Assembly: GCF_004359985.1 (NCBI RefSeq)
Contig: NZ_SMRO01000001.1
Span: 124,001-188,000 of the forward strand
DNA length: 64,000 bases
Direction of reading: 5' to 3'
Source: Paraburkholderia flava
GTDB taxonomy: Bacteria > Pseudomonadota > Gammaproteobacteria > Burkholderiales > Burkholderiaceae
Made by a program: the position numbers and the translations under genes. Positions 54,713 to 63,092 of this stretch are shown here, in pieces (positions within the stretch are counted from its first letter, which is position 1; each line of letters starts with the position of its first letter). The notes under the pieces were generated by a model that was not told the DNA's origin, searched no databases, and saw only the letters and a program-made list of their open reading frames with translations.

Positions 54713-56062
54713 ATGTCGTCCAACGGCGTTCTCATTCTTAGTCATTGCGGCTTTTCGTTCGCGGAAGATCTGATCGCGGCGATCAGGGCGCGCGGTCTTC
54801 AGCCTTTCGTGCTGAGTTCGCAGCCCCTGCAGGAACACGGCGAGAAAAGGTTGCAAGCGCTGCGCAATATTGCAGCGGTGGTCCTGTCGAGCGATTCGCA
54901 TGTGCTGGAGATCACGGACGTCGAGGACGCCATCGCGTCGCTTGAGGCTGCGGGTCATACCGTTCGCGCATGCATCAGCGTATGGGAAGGCTATCGGGCG
55001 CTGATGGCGAAAGCCAACAGTCTGCTCGGCGTCAGGGATCTACCCGCACAACGGGTCGATTTCCTGCGCAACAAGCTGGCCGTGCGTAACGAGCTGCACC
55101 GCGAAGGGTTGTCCCGCGTCTCGGCGTGCCTCGTCACGCCGGACGTACTGAATGCATTGAAGCGCGACCCGGCGCCGTGGTTCATCAAGCCGGCGCGCGG
55201 CATCGCTTCTTATGGTGCGTTCCGTCTGCGCTCCGACACGACGTGGGCCACGCTCGAGGCGATCGCGGCAAGCGCGCGCGAAGACACGGTCTACGCATCG
55301 GCACTGGGCAAGCGCGTGGAATTCATTGCCGAGGGCTATCTCGCCGGCACCGAATTTAGCTTCGAGGTGCTGATGTCGCAAGGGCATCCGTTCGTGATGG
55401 CGGTGCACGAGAAGTGCGAGCTGACCGAAGCGAACGGCACGGTGCTCGAAGACGCGTGCACGAGCCCGCCGGCTTCCCTGTCGGGCGGCGATCTCGCGGC
55501 GGGTCTGGACTGGCTGCGCGCGGTGTGTTTTCAGTTGCGGCTCGACTGGGGCTGCTTTCACATCGAGACGCGTTTTGACGGCGCGCGCTGGGATCTGATC
55601 GAGGTCAACCCGCGAGTGGGCGGCAGTTTCATTTCGCACAGCGTCAAGGCGTTGAACGGCGAAGCCAGCATGCTCGAGCTGTGGCTCGACACGCTGCTGG
55701 AACAACCCGGCGGCGGCGAGTATCGCGCGCTGATGAGCCGGCTGCAGCGTCTGTCGTATGCGTTCGACGGCACACCGCCCACCGCACTCGCGACGTTTTT
55801 CCGCGTCTATTTTGCCGAGGCCGGCCGCGTCGAACACATCGAGCTTCGTCAGGGCGGACGTCGGCCGCTGATCGAGCAGATCCTGCTGAAACCGGGCGAC
55901 GTGGTGCCCGATACGCCGCGCGAAACCTTCCTCGGCCAGCTGCTGTGGAGCATGACGCAGGAAGAGCGCGACGTCGTGCTCGCCAGCCTGCTGGAGGAAT
56001 CGGCGACCGCCATTGACGTGCGCTACCAGAACCTGTCGCTTGCACTGGAGACTCGATCGTGA
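54713..56062 (+). CDS. ATP-grasp ligase 1
   Basis: The ATG at 54713 follows GAGGAGA by 7 bases; an upstream ATG at 54695 lacks this. The 449-residue protein has an N-terminal Rossmann-like domain (VLILSHCGFSFAEDLIAAIR) and an ATP-grasp core with WFIKPARGIASYG and metal-binding LIEVNPRVGGS (about 295). A C-terminal domain of about 120 residues follows. The enzyme probably joins a carboxylate to an amine through an acyl phosphate. It ends with a 4-bp overlap (GTGA) with the next ligase gene. Confidence 0.85.
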   Translation: MSSNGVLILSHCGFSFAEDLIAAIRARGLQPFVLSSQPLQEHGEKRLQALRNIAAVVLSSDSHVLEITDVEDAIASLEAAGHTVRACISVWEGYRALMAKANSLLGVRDLPAQRVDFLRNKLAVRNELHREGLSRVSACLVTPDVLNALKRDPAPWFIKPARGIASYGAFRLRSDTTWATLEAIAASAREDTVYASALGKRVEFIAEGYLAGTEFSFEVLMSQGHPFVMAVHEKCELTEANGTVLEDACTSPPASLSGGDLAAGLDWLRAVCFQLRLDWGCFHIETRFDGARWDLIEVNPRVGGSFISHSVKALNGEASMLELWLDTLLEQPGGGEYRALMSRLQRLSYAFDGTPPTALATFFRVYFAEAGRVEHIELRQGGRRPLIEQILLKPGDVVPDTPRETFLGQLLWSMTQEERDVVLASLLEESATAIDVRYQNLSLALETRS

Positions 56063-57414
56063 ATGCAAATCCACCGTTACTACTGATCATCGATTACAAC
56101 CTCAGCAGGGTGTCCGACGTCGCACATATCGCGGCGTATGCGCGGGCCCGCTACGGCGCGAAGATCGTCCTGGTCCGCGCGAACCCGAGCGAGCGCGACG
56201 CGCAACTCTGCGAGTATCTGATCGATCTCGATCCGCTCGCCGACGATTTCGTCGAGCAGGCACTGCGCTATCTGAAGCCGTGGCGCGAGCAGTTGCGCGC
56301 CGGCATGGTGTTCTCCGACAACGCGGTGCAAAGCGGCGCCGCATTGCTCGAACGTCTCGCGTTGCCGGTCGATTCGGCTGTGCTCGCGGCGAATGCGTAC
56401 AGCAAGCGCGATTACCGCGTGAGCGAAGCGCGGGTTCGCGATCTGTTCGAATCGCAGGGCGTGATGGTGCCGGACTGCGTCGAGGTGGACTGCGTCGAGG
56501 ATCTGCGCGAATTCGCCGGGCGGCATCCGGACGGCTTCGTCGTCAAGCCTTCGTGCGAGGGCAATAACCGCGGCGTCGTGGTCGTCAAACGGGGCGACAG
56601 CCTCGAAGCGGCGTTCGCGGCGGTCGAGCCGTATCTGTCGCGCGGTGCGATCTGCGAAACCTTCATTCCGTTCTCGCGTGAATTCTCGTTCGACGGCGTT
56701 GGTGCGACCGAATTCGTGACCGAGAAAGTGAGCGCGCATGGCCGCTATCCGGTCGAAGTTGCGCAGATCCTGCCGGCGCAGATCAGCGGGGCCGAGCGCG
56801 CGACGCTGACCCGCAGCGGCCGGCTCGCGAACGTGCTGGTGGGCCAGTTGCGCGGACCGTTCCACAACGAGATCAAGCTCGACGACGCAGGCCGTGAAGC
56901 GGCGATCGTCGAACCCAACCGGCGGCCCGCCGGCATGAAGATCTGGACGATCGCGGAAGAGGTGTACGGCATCGACTTCTACGCGCTGTGGGTCGATGCG
57001 GCGTTCGGTGTCGTGCGCGAGCCGCGTCTCGCGCCGGTCGGCAAGCAGGCCGCGACCGTGATGCTCGGCGTGCCGTCGGACGGCACGTGTCTGCCGGCGA
57101 CGCTCGACGAAGGCGCACAGCTGTTCGACCGCACGCTGGCGCGGGCCGCTGCGCTGCTCGGTCTCGACGCGATGCGCCGTCTCGAGTTCGGCTGGCTCGG
57201 CGAAACCGAGCGCTTCATTCCGGCGTTGCCGCGCGATAACGCGGACTTCGCGGCGCAGGCGTGCTTCGCAGTCGACAGCGATGCGGCCGACATGCGCACC
57301 GTCGTGACCACAGTGCGTGCCACGTGGCTGTCGGTACTCGCCGAGGCGCGCGACATTTTCACGCCGACCAACGCAATCGTCCCGGCCGCGACACCGTTGG
57401 CCGCTGCCGCCTGA
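56059..57414 (+). CDS. ATP-grasp ligase 2
   Basis: The GTG start at 56059 overlaps the stop of ligase 1. The 451-residue protein has an N-terminal nucleotide-binding-like domain (LLLIIDYNLSRVSDVAHIAA), the ATP-grasp lysine in FVVKPSCEGNNRGVVV and the C-terminal metal region HNEIKL and IVEPNRRPAGMKIW. It is only distantly like ligases 1 and 3. NRRPAG in place of the common NPRxGG is a variant metal loop. The substrate pair is unknown; probably an amide or peptide bond in the cluster product. Confidence 0.82.
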   Translation: MNANPPLLLIIDYNLSRVSDVAHIAAYARARYGAKIVLVRANPSERDAQLCEYLIDLDPLADDFVEQALRYLKPWREQLRAGMVFSDNAVQSGAALLERLALPVDSAVLAANAYSKRDYRVSEARVRDLFESQGVMVPDCVEVDCVEDLREFAGRHPDGFVVKPSCEGNNRGVVVVKRGDSLEAAFAAVEPYLSRGAICETFIPFSREFSFDGVGATEFVTEKVSAHGRYPVEVAQILPAQISGAERATLTRSGRLANVLVGQLRGPFHNEIKLDDAGREAAIVEPNRRPAGMKIWTIAEEVYGIDFYALWVDAAFGVVREPRLAPVGKQAATVMLGVPSDGTCLPATLDEGAQLFDRTLARAAALLGLDAMRRLEFGWLGETERFIPALPRDNADFAAQACFAVDSDAADMRTVVTTVRATWLSVLAEARDIFTPTNAIVPAATPLAAAA

Positions 57415-57427
57415 CCGGAGCACGAAC

Positions 57428-58711
57428 ATGAAACTGCTCATCCTGCATCGCGTGCCTTATCCGCGGATCGAATACGCGCGCGGCATCGATCACGATCTCC
57501 ACGAGGTGACCTATTTCGGCGTCGCCGGTCTGCTCGCCACGCTGCCCGCTGGTTTGCGCTGCGAGCAGGTCGAGCGGCCCGGCAAGCTGGGCGTATTCGA
57601 CGAAGCGCAGGCGTGGCTCACACAGACGCCGCGTCGCTTCGATCGCGTGATCGCGCTGTCCGAATACGATCTGATCGACGCTGCACGTCTGCGCGCATGG
57701 CTCGACGTGCCGGGTGCCATGCCCGACGAAGTGCGTCTGGTGCGCGACAAGGTCGCGATGAAAGCGGCTGTGCATGAAGCGGGTTTGCGCGTGCCGCGCT
57801 TCGTCGGCTTGCCCGAATTTATCGCGTCGCCGTCGACGCCGGCATGGCGCGGTCGCACGGTGTTGAAGCCGTTGAGCGGCGCATCGAGCGAGGACGTCGT
57901 GATCTTCGACACGCTCGAGGAAACCGCCGCCGCGATCCGTGGACACCGCTCGGGCGTCGCGCGTCTGGATGCCGAAATCCAGCTGACCGACGCGTACGAG
58001 GTCGAGGAATTCGTCAGCGGCGAGATCCTGCATTTCGACGGTCTCGTCGCGCAGGGTGACGTGCTGACGGTCACCGCGAGCCGTTATATCGGCACCTGTC
58101 TTGCGTATGCGAAGGGCCAGCCGCTCGGGTCGTATCACTTTCCTGTGTCGGCATCGGCGCGCGCGTGGGTCGAGGCTGCATTGAAGGCGGTCGGCATCCG
58201 GCAGGGCAGTTTCCATCTCGAGGCGATCGAGAGCGGCGACGAACTGGTGTTTCTCGAAGTCGGCAATCGCGTCGGCGGCGCGGACGTCGTTGCGACGTTC
58301 GAATGTGCGACCGGCGTGCACATGCCGTCCGAGGAACTGCGCATCCTGCTCGACGGCAAACCGTCGCGTGCATTGCCGTCTACTCAGACGCAGGCGCAAT
58401 GGTACGGCTGGTTCGTCTTTCCGGGTCACACGCTCGAAGACGAAACCTACGACGGCATCGCCGGTATCGATGCATTCCGTGGCGATCCGTCGCTCGTGCG
58501 CTGGGTCGAGCTGCCGGTCGGTGCGCCGATCGCGCGACGCATCACGTACTCCGCTCACGAAACGCCGCTCGCGGGCATCGTCGCGCACGACCGCTGGCAG
58601 GGTACGCGCGACTGGATCACCTCGCTGTTCGATGTCAGCACGACGCTGCGCGACAGCGGCGTCAAACGATTTTGCGCGTGGCCGCATGCGGCGCGCACCG
58701 CGTGTCAGTAA
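57428..58711 (+). CDS. ATP-grasp ligase 3
   Basis: The ATG at 57428 follows GGAG by 6 bases, 13 bp after ligase 2; the frame is open further upstream. The 427-residue protein has an N-terminal domain ending in LVRDKVAMKAAVHEAGLRVP, the typical lead-in to ATP-grasp. The ATP lysine is in TVLKPLSGASSEDV, with LDAEIQLTDAYEVEEFVSG, and the metal site FLEVGNRVGGADV. Three non-identical ligases in a row imply at least three amide- or ester-forming steps. Confidence 0.84.
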   Translation: MKLLILHRVPYPRIEYARGIDHDLHEVTYFGVAGLLATLPAGLRCEQVERPGKLGVFDEAQAWLTQTPRRFDRVIALSEYDLIDAARLRAWLDVPGAMPDEVRLVRDKVAMKAAVHEAGLRVPRFVGLPEFIASPSTPAWRGRTVLKPLSGASSEDVVIFDTLEETAAAIRGHRSGVARLDAEIQLTDAYEVEEFVSGEILHFDGLVAQGDVLTVTASRYIGTCLAYAKGQPLGSYHFPVSASARAWVEAALKAVGIRQGSFHLEAIESGDELVFLEVGNRVGGADVVATFECATGVHMPSEELRILLDGKPSRALPSTQTQAQWYGWFVFPGHTLEDETYDGIAGIDAFRGDPSLVRWVELPVGAPIARRITYSAHETPLAGIVAHDRWQGTRDWITSLFDVSTTLRDSGVKRFCAWPHAARTACQ

Positions 58712-58770
58712 AACCCGTCGCGCATGCCGGTACGCGCGTTCGTCAACCGATTGATACACAGGAGCAACCC

Positions 58771-59670
58771 GTGACTACTGAACAGCAACGGTCCGAGACC
58801 CTCGACAGCAACACGCTCGCCGGCCAGATGGCGCTCAACTCGTTCTATCTGCGCGAACTCGCGCCGCCGAGCGCGCCGGAGACGGTGCCGCTGCTCGCGG
58901 ACTACATCCGGATCCAGACGCTCGAAAGCGAGTGGAGCAACTACGAGGCGTCGCGCATCGACCTCGGCGACGTGCCGGCCGATGCCGAGCAGTTCGAAGA
59001 GTGGTATGTCGCGCTGCGCAACGTGCATCGCAAGGAAGTCTCGCCGTTCTTCGATTTCCTTGCCGAAGAAGCATCGTTGCCGCAGCTGTCGCTGTTCGTC
59101 AGTCTGGAAGCACAGGTGGATGGTCGCTTCGACGACATCATCGCGCTGTCGCAGCTCGGCATGGACGGCGACATGAAGCTCGCGCTCGCCGAAAACTACT
59201 GGGACGAGATGGGCCTTGGCGAACTCGACGAGATGCATACGCGCACGTTCATGCGGGCGTCGCCGTTCTTCCGCGCGCAGCTCGGCGATCTCGATCTCGA
59301 AGCGGAAATGCCGATCGCCGCGCTGAAAAACGGCAATCTGCTGCTGATGTACGCGCTGCGCCGTCAGCACGTAGGGCGCCTGCTCGGCGCGCTGACGCTG
59401 CTCGAACAGACCGTGCCGTATCGCTTTACGCGGATGCTGAAGGGCATGCAGCGCCACGACGTGCCGAAGGAATTCCGCTATTACCACGAGCTGCACGTTC
59501 CGGTCGATGCGAATCACGGCAAGCAACTGGTCGCGCGTGTGCTGATGCCGCTTGCGCGCCGTCATCCGCAGATCATCCGCGATCTGTGCGAAGGCTGTCT
59601 GATCCGCTACCAGATCGAGAAGGAATACTACGCGGGCGCACGCGACGTGATGGACCGACGGCTCCACTGA
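58771..59670 (+). CDS. Iron-containing redox enzyme, Haem_oxygenas_2 type
   Basis: A GTG start at 58771 is chosen for its AGGAG 8 bases upstream. The 299-residue helical protein carries the ligands expected for this branch of haem-oxygenase-like di-iron proteins: a Glu in VSLEAQVDG, E/H in YWDEMGLGELDEMH, and H242/D246/H249 in the exact HxxxDxxH pattern (HVPVDANH). It is a different family from the HDO at 53937 and probably performs a separate oxidation. It lies 60 bp after ligase 3. Reaction unknown. Confidence 0.78.
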   Translation: MTTEQQRSETLDSNTLAGQMALNSFYLRELAPPSAPETVPLLADYIRIQTLESEWSNYEASRIDLGDVPADAEQFEEWYVALRNVHRKEVSPFFDFLAEEASLPQLSLFVSLEAQVDGRFDDIIALSQLGMDGDMKLALAENYWDEMGLGELDEMHTRTFMRASPFFRAQLGDLDLEAEMPIAALKNGNLLLMYALRRQHVGRLLGALTLLEQTVPYRFTRMLKGMQRHDVPKEFRYYHELHVPVDANHGKQLVARVLMPLARRHPQIIRDLCEGCLIRYQIEKEYYAGARDVMDRRLH

Positions 59671-59771
59671 CGCGCGCCGTGTCTCGTGGTCCGGTGCGTT
59701 TGTTTCCATACGCAGATAAGCTGGATCGCTGGACCACGAATTCACCCACGCCAATGAGGTTCGAACACACC

Positions 59772-61178
59772 ATGCATCCGACACTCGCTTCCGATCTTGC
59801 CAACATCGATTCGCTTCTCGAACGCACGCGACGCCATGCTGTCGCGGCGCTCGCCACGCTCGACGACCGTCCCGCCGCGCTCGCTCCGCCGCCCGCCACG
59901 GTGCGCGGGCTGCCGCAGGAGGGCGCGGGGCTCGAAGGCGCACTGGAAGAATTCGCGACCCGCTGGGCCGCGGGTTTTTCCGGCAGCGCGGGGCCGCGCT
60001 ATCTCGGCTTCGTCACCGGCGGCGCGACACCGGCGTCGCTCGCAGGCGACTGGCTCACCAGCATCTACGACCAGAATCCGACGGCGGGCATCGACAGTTC
60101 GGCGCCGGACCTGGAGCGCGAAACGATCGCGCGGTTGCGTGACCTGTTCGGCCTGAGCGACGCGCAGCAGGGCGTGTTCGTCACCGGCGCGACGATGTCG
60201 AATCTCGTCGGGCTGGCGATCGGCCGCGAATGGCTCGGCGAACAGAAGAACGTGCGCGTAGCGGAGCAGGGTGTCGCTGCGCTCGGCGACGTGAAGGTGC
60301 TGTCGGCGACCGCGCATTCGAGCATCTATAAGTCGCTGTCGGTACTCGGCATCGGGCGCAATGCGGTGCAGAAAGTCGCGACGCTGCCGGAGCGCGAAGC
60401 GATCGACATAGCGGCGCTGGAAAGCGCGCTCGCCGCATTGAACGGCGCACCAGCGATCGTCGTCGCGAGCGCGGGCACCGTCAACACCGTCGATTTCGAC
60501 GACCTCGTCGCGATCCACGCGCTGAAGGCACGCTATCCGTTCTGGCTGCACGTCGATGCCGCGTTCGGGGCATTCGCTGCGCTGGCGCCGAAGTACGCAT
60601 CGCTCGTCGCCGGGCTCGATGCAGCCGATTCGATCTGCGTCGATCTGCACAAGTGGCTGAACGTGCCGTACGACGCTGCCGTGCAATTCACGCGACGCCG
60701 CGATCTGCAGGTGCGCGTGTTCCAGAACAGCGCCGCGTACCTCGGCGTGCCGGCGGAGAACCCGGACTTCGTGCATCTGACGCCGGAGAACTCGCGCCGT
60801 CTGCGCGCACTCGCGACGTGGTTCTCGCTCGCCGCATACGGCCGTGCCGGACACGCGGAAATCGTGACCCGCAACATCGAACTCGCGCAGGCGCTCGGCA
60901 GACGTATCGAAGGCGTCGAAGGGCAGGCGGGTTTCCGTCTGCTCGCGCCGACGCGGCTCAACGTCGTCTGCTTCACGCTGGCCGAGCGGCCCGACGAGGC
61001 GCGCATCAACGCATACGTGCGTGCGGTGCGCGATCTCGGCGACGTGTTCATCACGAGCACGGTGTATGGCGGAACGTGGGGGCTGCGGGTCGCTTTCACG
61101 AACTGGCGCACGTCAGAGGCCGACGTGCCGCGCATTTTCGGGTCGTTGCAGAAGGCACTCGACAAGCTCGGGTCCTGA
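59772..61178 (+). CDS. Group II PLP-dependent decarboxylase
   Basis: The 468-residue fold-type I enzyme has its PLP lysine in CVDLHKWLNVPYD (K294). The PLP-ring Asp is in WLHVDAAFGA (D262), and the stacking His is in ATAHSSIYK (H182). Homologues act on L-2,4-diaminobutyrate, aromatic amino acids, glutamate or aspartate. The N-terminus MHPTLASDLANID fits, but ATG 59754 (six residues longer) is also in frame. Upstream GAGG is 12 bases from the chosen start, a little far. It could supply an amine or beta-alanine-like unit for the ligases. Confidence 0.85.
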   Translation: MHPTLASDLANIDSLLERTRRHAVAALATLDDRPAALAPPPATVRGLPQEGAGLEGALEEFATRWAAGFSGSAGPRYLGFVTGGATPASLAGDWLTSIYDQNPTAGIDSSAPDLERETIARLRDLFGLSDAQQGVFVTGATMSNLVGLAIGREWLGEQKNVRVAEQGVAALGDVKVLSATAHSSIYKSLSVLGIGRNAVQKVATLPEREAIDIAALESALAALNGAPAIVVASAGTVNTVDFDDLVAIHALKARYPFWLHVDAAFGAFAALAPKYASLVAGLDAADSICVDLHKWLNVPYDAAVQFTRRRDLQVRVFQNSAAYLGVPAENPDFVHLTPENSRRLRALATWFSLAAYGRAGHAEIVTRNIELAQALGRRIEGVEGQAGFRLLAPTRLNVVCFTLAERPDEARINAYVRAVRDLGDVFITSTVYGGTWGLRVAFTNWRTSEADVPRIFGSLQKALDKLGS

Positions 61179-61291
61179 GTTTCGCCGCGAGGCGATCACG
61201 CCGCGGCGCACGCGCCGACAGTTTCACCGGCCGCTAGCCGGGCGCACGTCGCGGTTCCTTTATCTTTTCAAAACACGAGACTGGTGACTTC

Positions 61292-63070
61292 ATGAGCATA
61301 ATCGTTGGCGTGTCCGCGCACTACCATGACGCTTCGTGCTGCATCATCAAGGATGGCCGGCTGATCGCCGCCGCCGAAGAGGAGCGTTTCTCCAAGGTGA
61401 AGCACGACAGCAGCATTCCGACCGGCGCATTCCGCTATTGCCTGCGCGAAGCGAAGGTGACCATCAAGGACATCGACTGCATCGCGTACTACGAGGACCC
61501 GTACAAGAAGGCGTCCCGGCAGATCGCGACGAACGTGATGGACCTGCTGCGCAATCCGAAGCGTCGCTTCAAGATCGACCCGGCGCGCCCCGAGCGCGAC
61601 ATTCGCCAGAGCCTCGGTTTCGACGGTCCGATCGAATACGTGGATCACCATCTGTCGCATGCGGCCAGCTCGTTCTTCTTCTCCGGTTTTCCCGAAGCGG
61701 CGTTGCTGACCGTCGACGGCGTCGGCGAATGGGCGACGACCACCTACGGTCACGGCAAGGATGCGTCGATCGAACTGTTCGAAGAGGTGGCATTTCCGAA
61801 CTCGCTCGGTCTGCTCTACAGCACGATCACCGCGTATCTCGGCTTCGACGTGAACGACGCCGAGTACAAGGTGATGGGGCTCGCGCCGTATGGAGACCCG
61901 AAGTACGTCGAGCAGATGCGCCGTCTGTTCGACATGAGCGATCGCGGACAGTACCGGCTGAACATGGAGTACTTCGATTTTCTCAACGGCGAGCGGATGT
62001 ATTCGGATCTTCTGCCCGAGCTGTTCGGCGAACCGCCGCGCGAAGCGGAATCGGATCTCGAAGCATTCCATAAGGACGTGGCCGCGAGCCTGCAGCGCAC
62101 GCTCGAAGACATCCTGCTCGCGAAGGCGCGCTATCTGCACGACACGCATCCGGTCGACAATCTCTGCATGGCCGGCGGCGTCGCGCTCAATTGCGTCGCG
62201 AACGGCCGCGTGTTGCGCGAAGGCCCATTCAAGAAACTGTTCGTGCAGCCGGCTGCGAGCGACGCGGGCGGCTCGCTCGGCGCGGCCGCCGTCGCACATA
62301 CGCGGCTCACGGGGCAGCGTCCCGAGCTGAAGACGCTGCCGCACGTTTATCTCGGACCGGCTTACTCGAATCACGAAATCAGCCAGACGGTACGCGCGAT
62401 TTTTCCGGAGGCGTCGATCGTCGATTGCACCGAGCAACCCGATGCGTTGATTGCCGAAACCGCGAAGCGTCTCGCCGACGGCAAGGTGATCGGCTGGTTC
62501 CAGGGGCGCATGGAGTTCGGTCCGCGTGCGCTCGGTTCGCGTTCGATCATCGCGGACCCGCGACGTCCGGAGATGCGCGACCGGATCAACGCGCTCGTCA
62601 AGATGCGCGAAGCGTTCCGGCCGTTTGCGCCCGCCGTGCTTGAATCGAAAGCGGCCGAGCATTTCGAACTCGACCACGCGTCGCCGTTCATGCTCGAAAC
62701 CTGCCAGGTGATCTCGAAGCTGACGCTGCCCGCGATCACGCACGTCGACGGGTCCGCGCGCGTGCAGACGGTCAACGAGAACAGCAATCCGCGCTTTCAC
62801 GCGCTGCTCGAGGAATTCGACCGACTGACCGATTGCCCGATCCTGCTGAACACGTCGTTCAACATGCGCGGCGACGCGATCGTGCTCGATCCGGTCGATG
62901 CAATCTGGTGCTTCGTCGTGTCCGACATCGATGCGCTCGTGATCGGCGACTACATCGTCGATCGCGGCTTCAAGCTCGAGACGTGGGGCAAGCTGAAGGA
63001 GATCTTCAGCGCGCGTTCGGCGAAGAAGCGCGTCGCGCCGGAATCGGTCAACGTCTACACGTTCCTGTAA
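61292..63070 (+). CDS. NodU/CmcH-family carbamoyltransferase
   Basis: The 592-residue protein has the full two-domain layout. The N-terminal Kae1-like domain contains GVSAHYHDASCCIIKDG, AAAEEERFSKVKHD, DHHLSHAASSF and DGVGEW. Then follow MAGGVALNCVANGR and PAASDAGGSLGAA, and a C-terminal carbamoyl-transfer domain (EFGPRALGSRSIIADPR, NTSFNMRG). Such enzymes O-carbamoylate a hydroxyl group using carbamoyl phosphate and ATP (cephamycin, tobramycin, Nod factor). It starts 113 bp after the decarboxylase, same strand. The acceptor hydroxyl could be produced by one of the two di-iron enzymes; that is inference. Confidence 0.93.
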   Translation: MSIIVGVSAHYHDASCCIIKDGRLIAAAEEERFSKVKHDSSIPTGAFRYCLREAKVTIKDIDCIAYYEDPYKKASRQIATNVMDLLRNPKRRFKIDPARPERDIRQSLGFDGPIEYVDHHLSHAASSFFFSGFPEAALLTVDGVGEWATTTYGHGKDASIELFEEVAFPNSLGLLYSTITAYLGFDVNDAEYKVMGLAPYGDPKYVEQMRRLFDMSDRGQYRLNMEYFDFLNGERMYSDLLPELFGEPPREAESDLEAFHKDVAASLQRTLEDILLAKARYLHDTHPVDNLCMAGGVALNCVANGRVLREGPFKKLFVQPAASDAGGSLGAAAVAHTRLTGQRPELKTLPHVYLGPAYSNHEISQTVRAIFPEASIVDCTEQPDALIAETAKRLADGKVIGWFQGRMEFGPRALGSRSIIADPRRPEMRDRINALVKMREAFRPFAPAVLESKAAEHFELDHASPFMLETCQVISKLTLPAITHVDGSARVQTVNENSNPRFHALLEEFDRLTDCPILLNTSFNMRGDAIVLDPVDAIWCFVVSDIDALVIGDYIVDRGFKLETWGKLKEIFSARSAKKRVAPESVNVYTFL

Positions 63071-63092
63071 TCCGGCGCATCGGGCGGCCACC

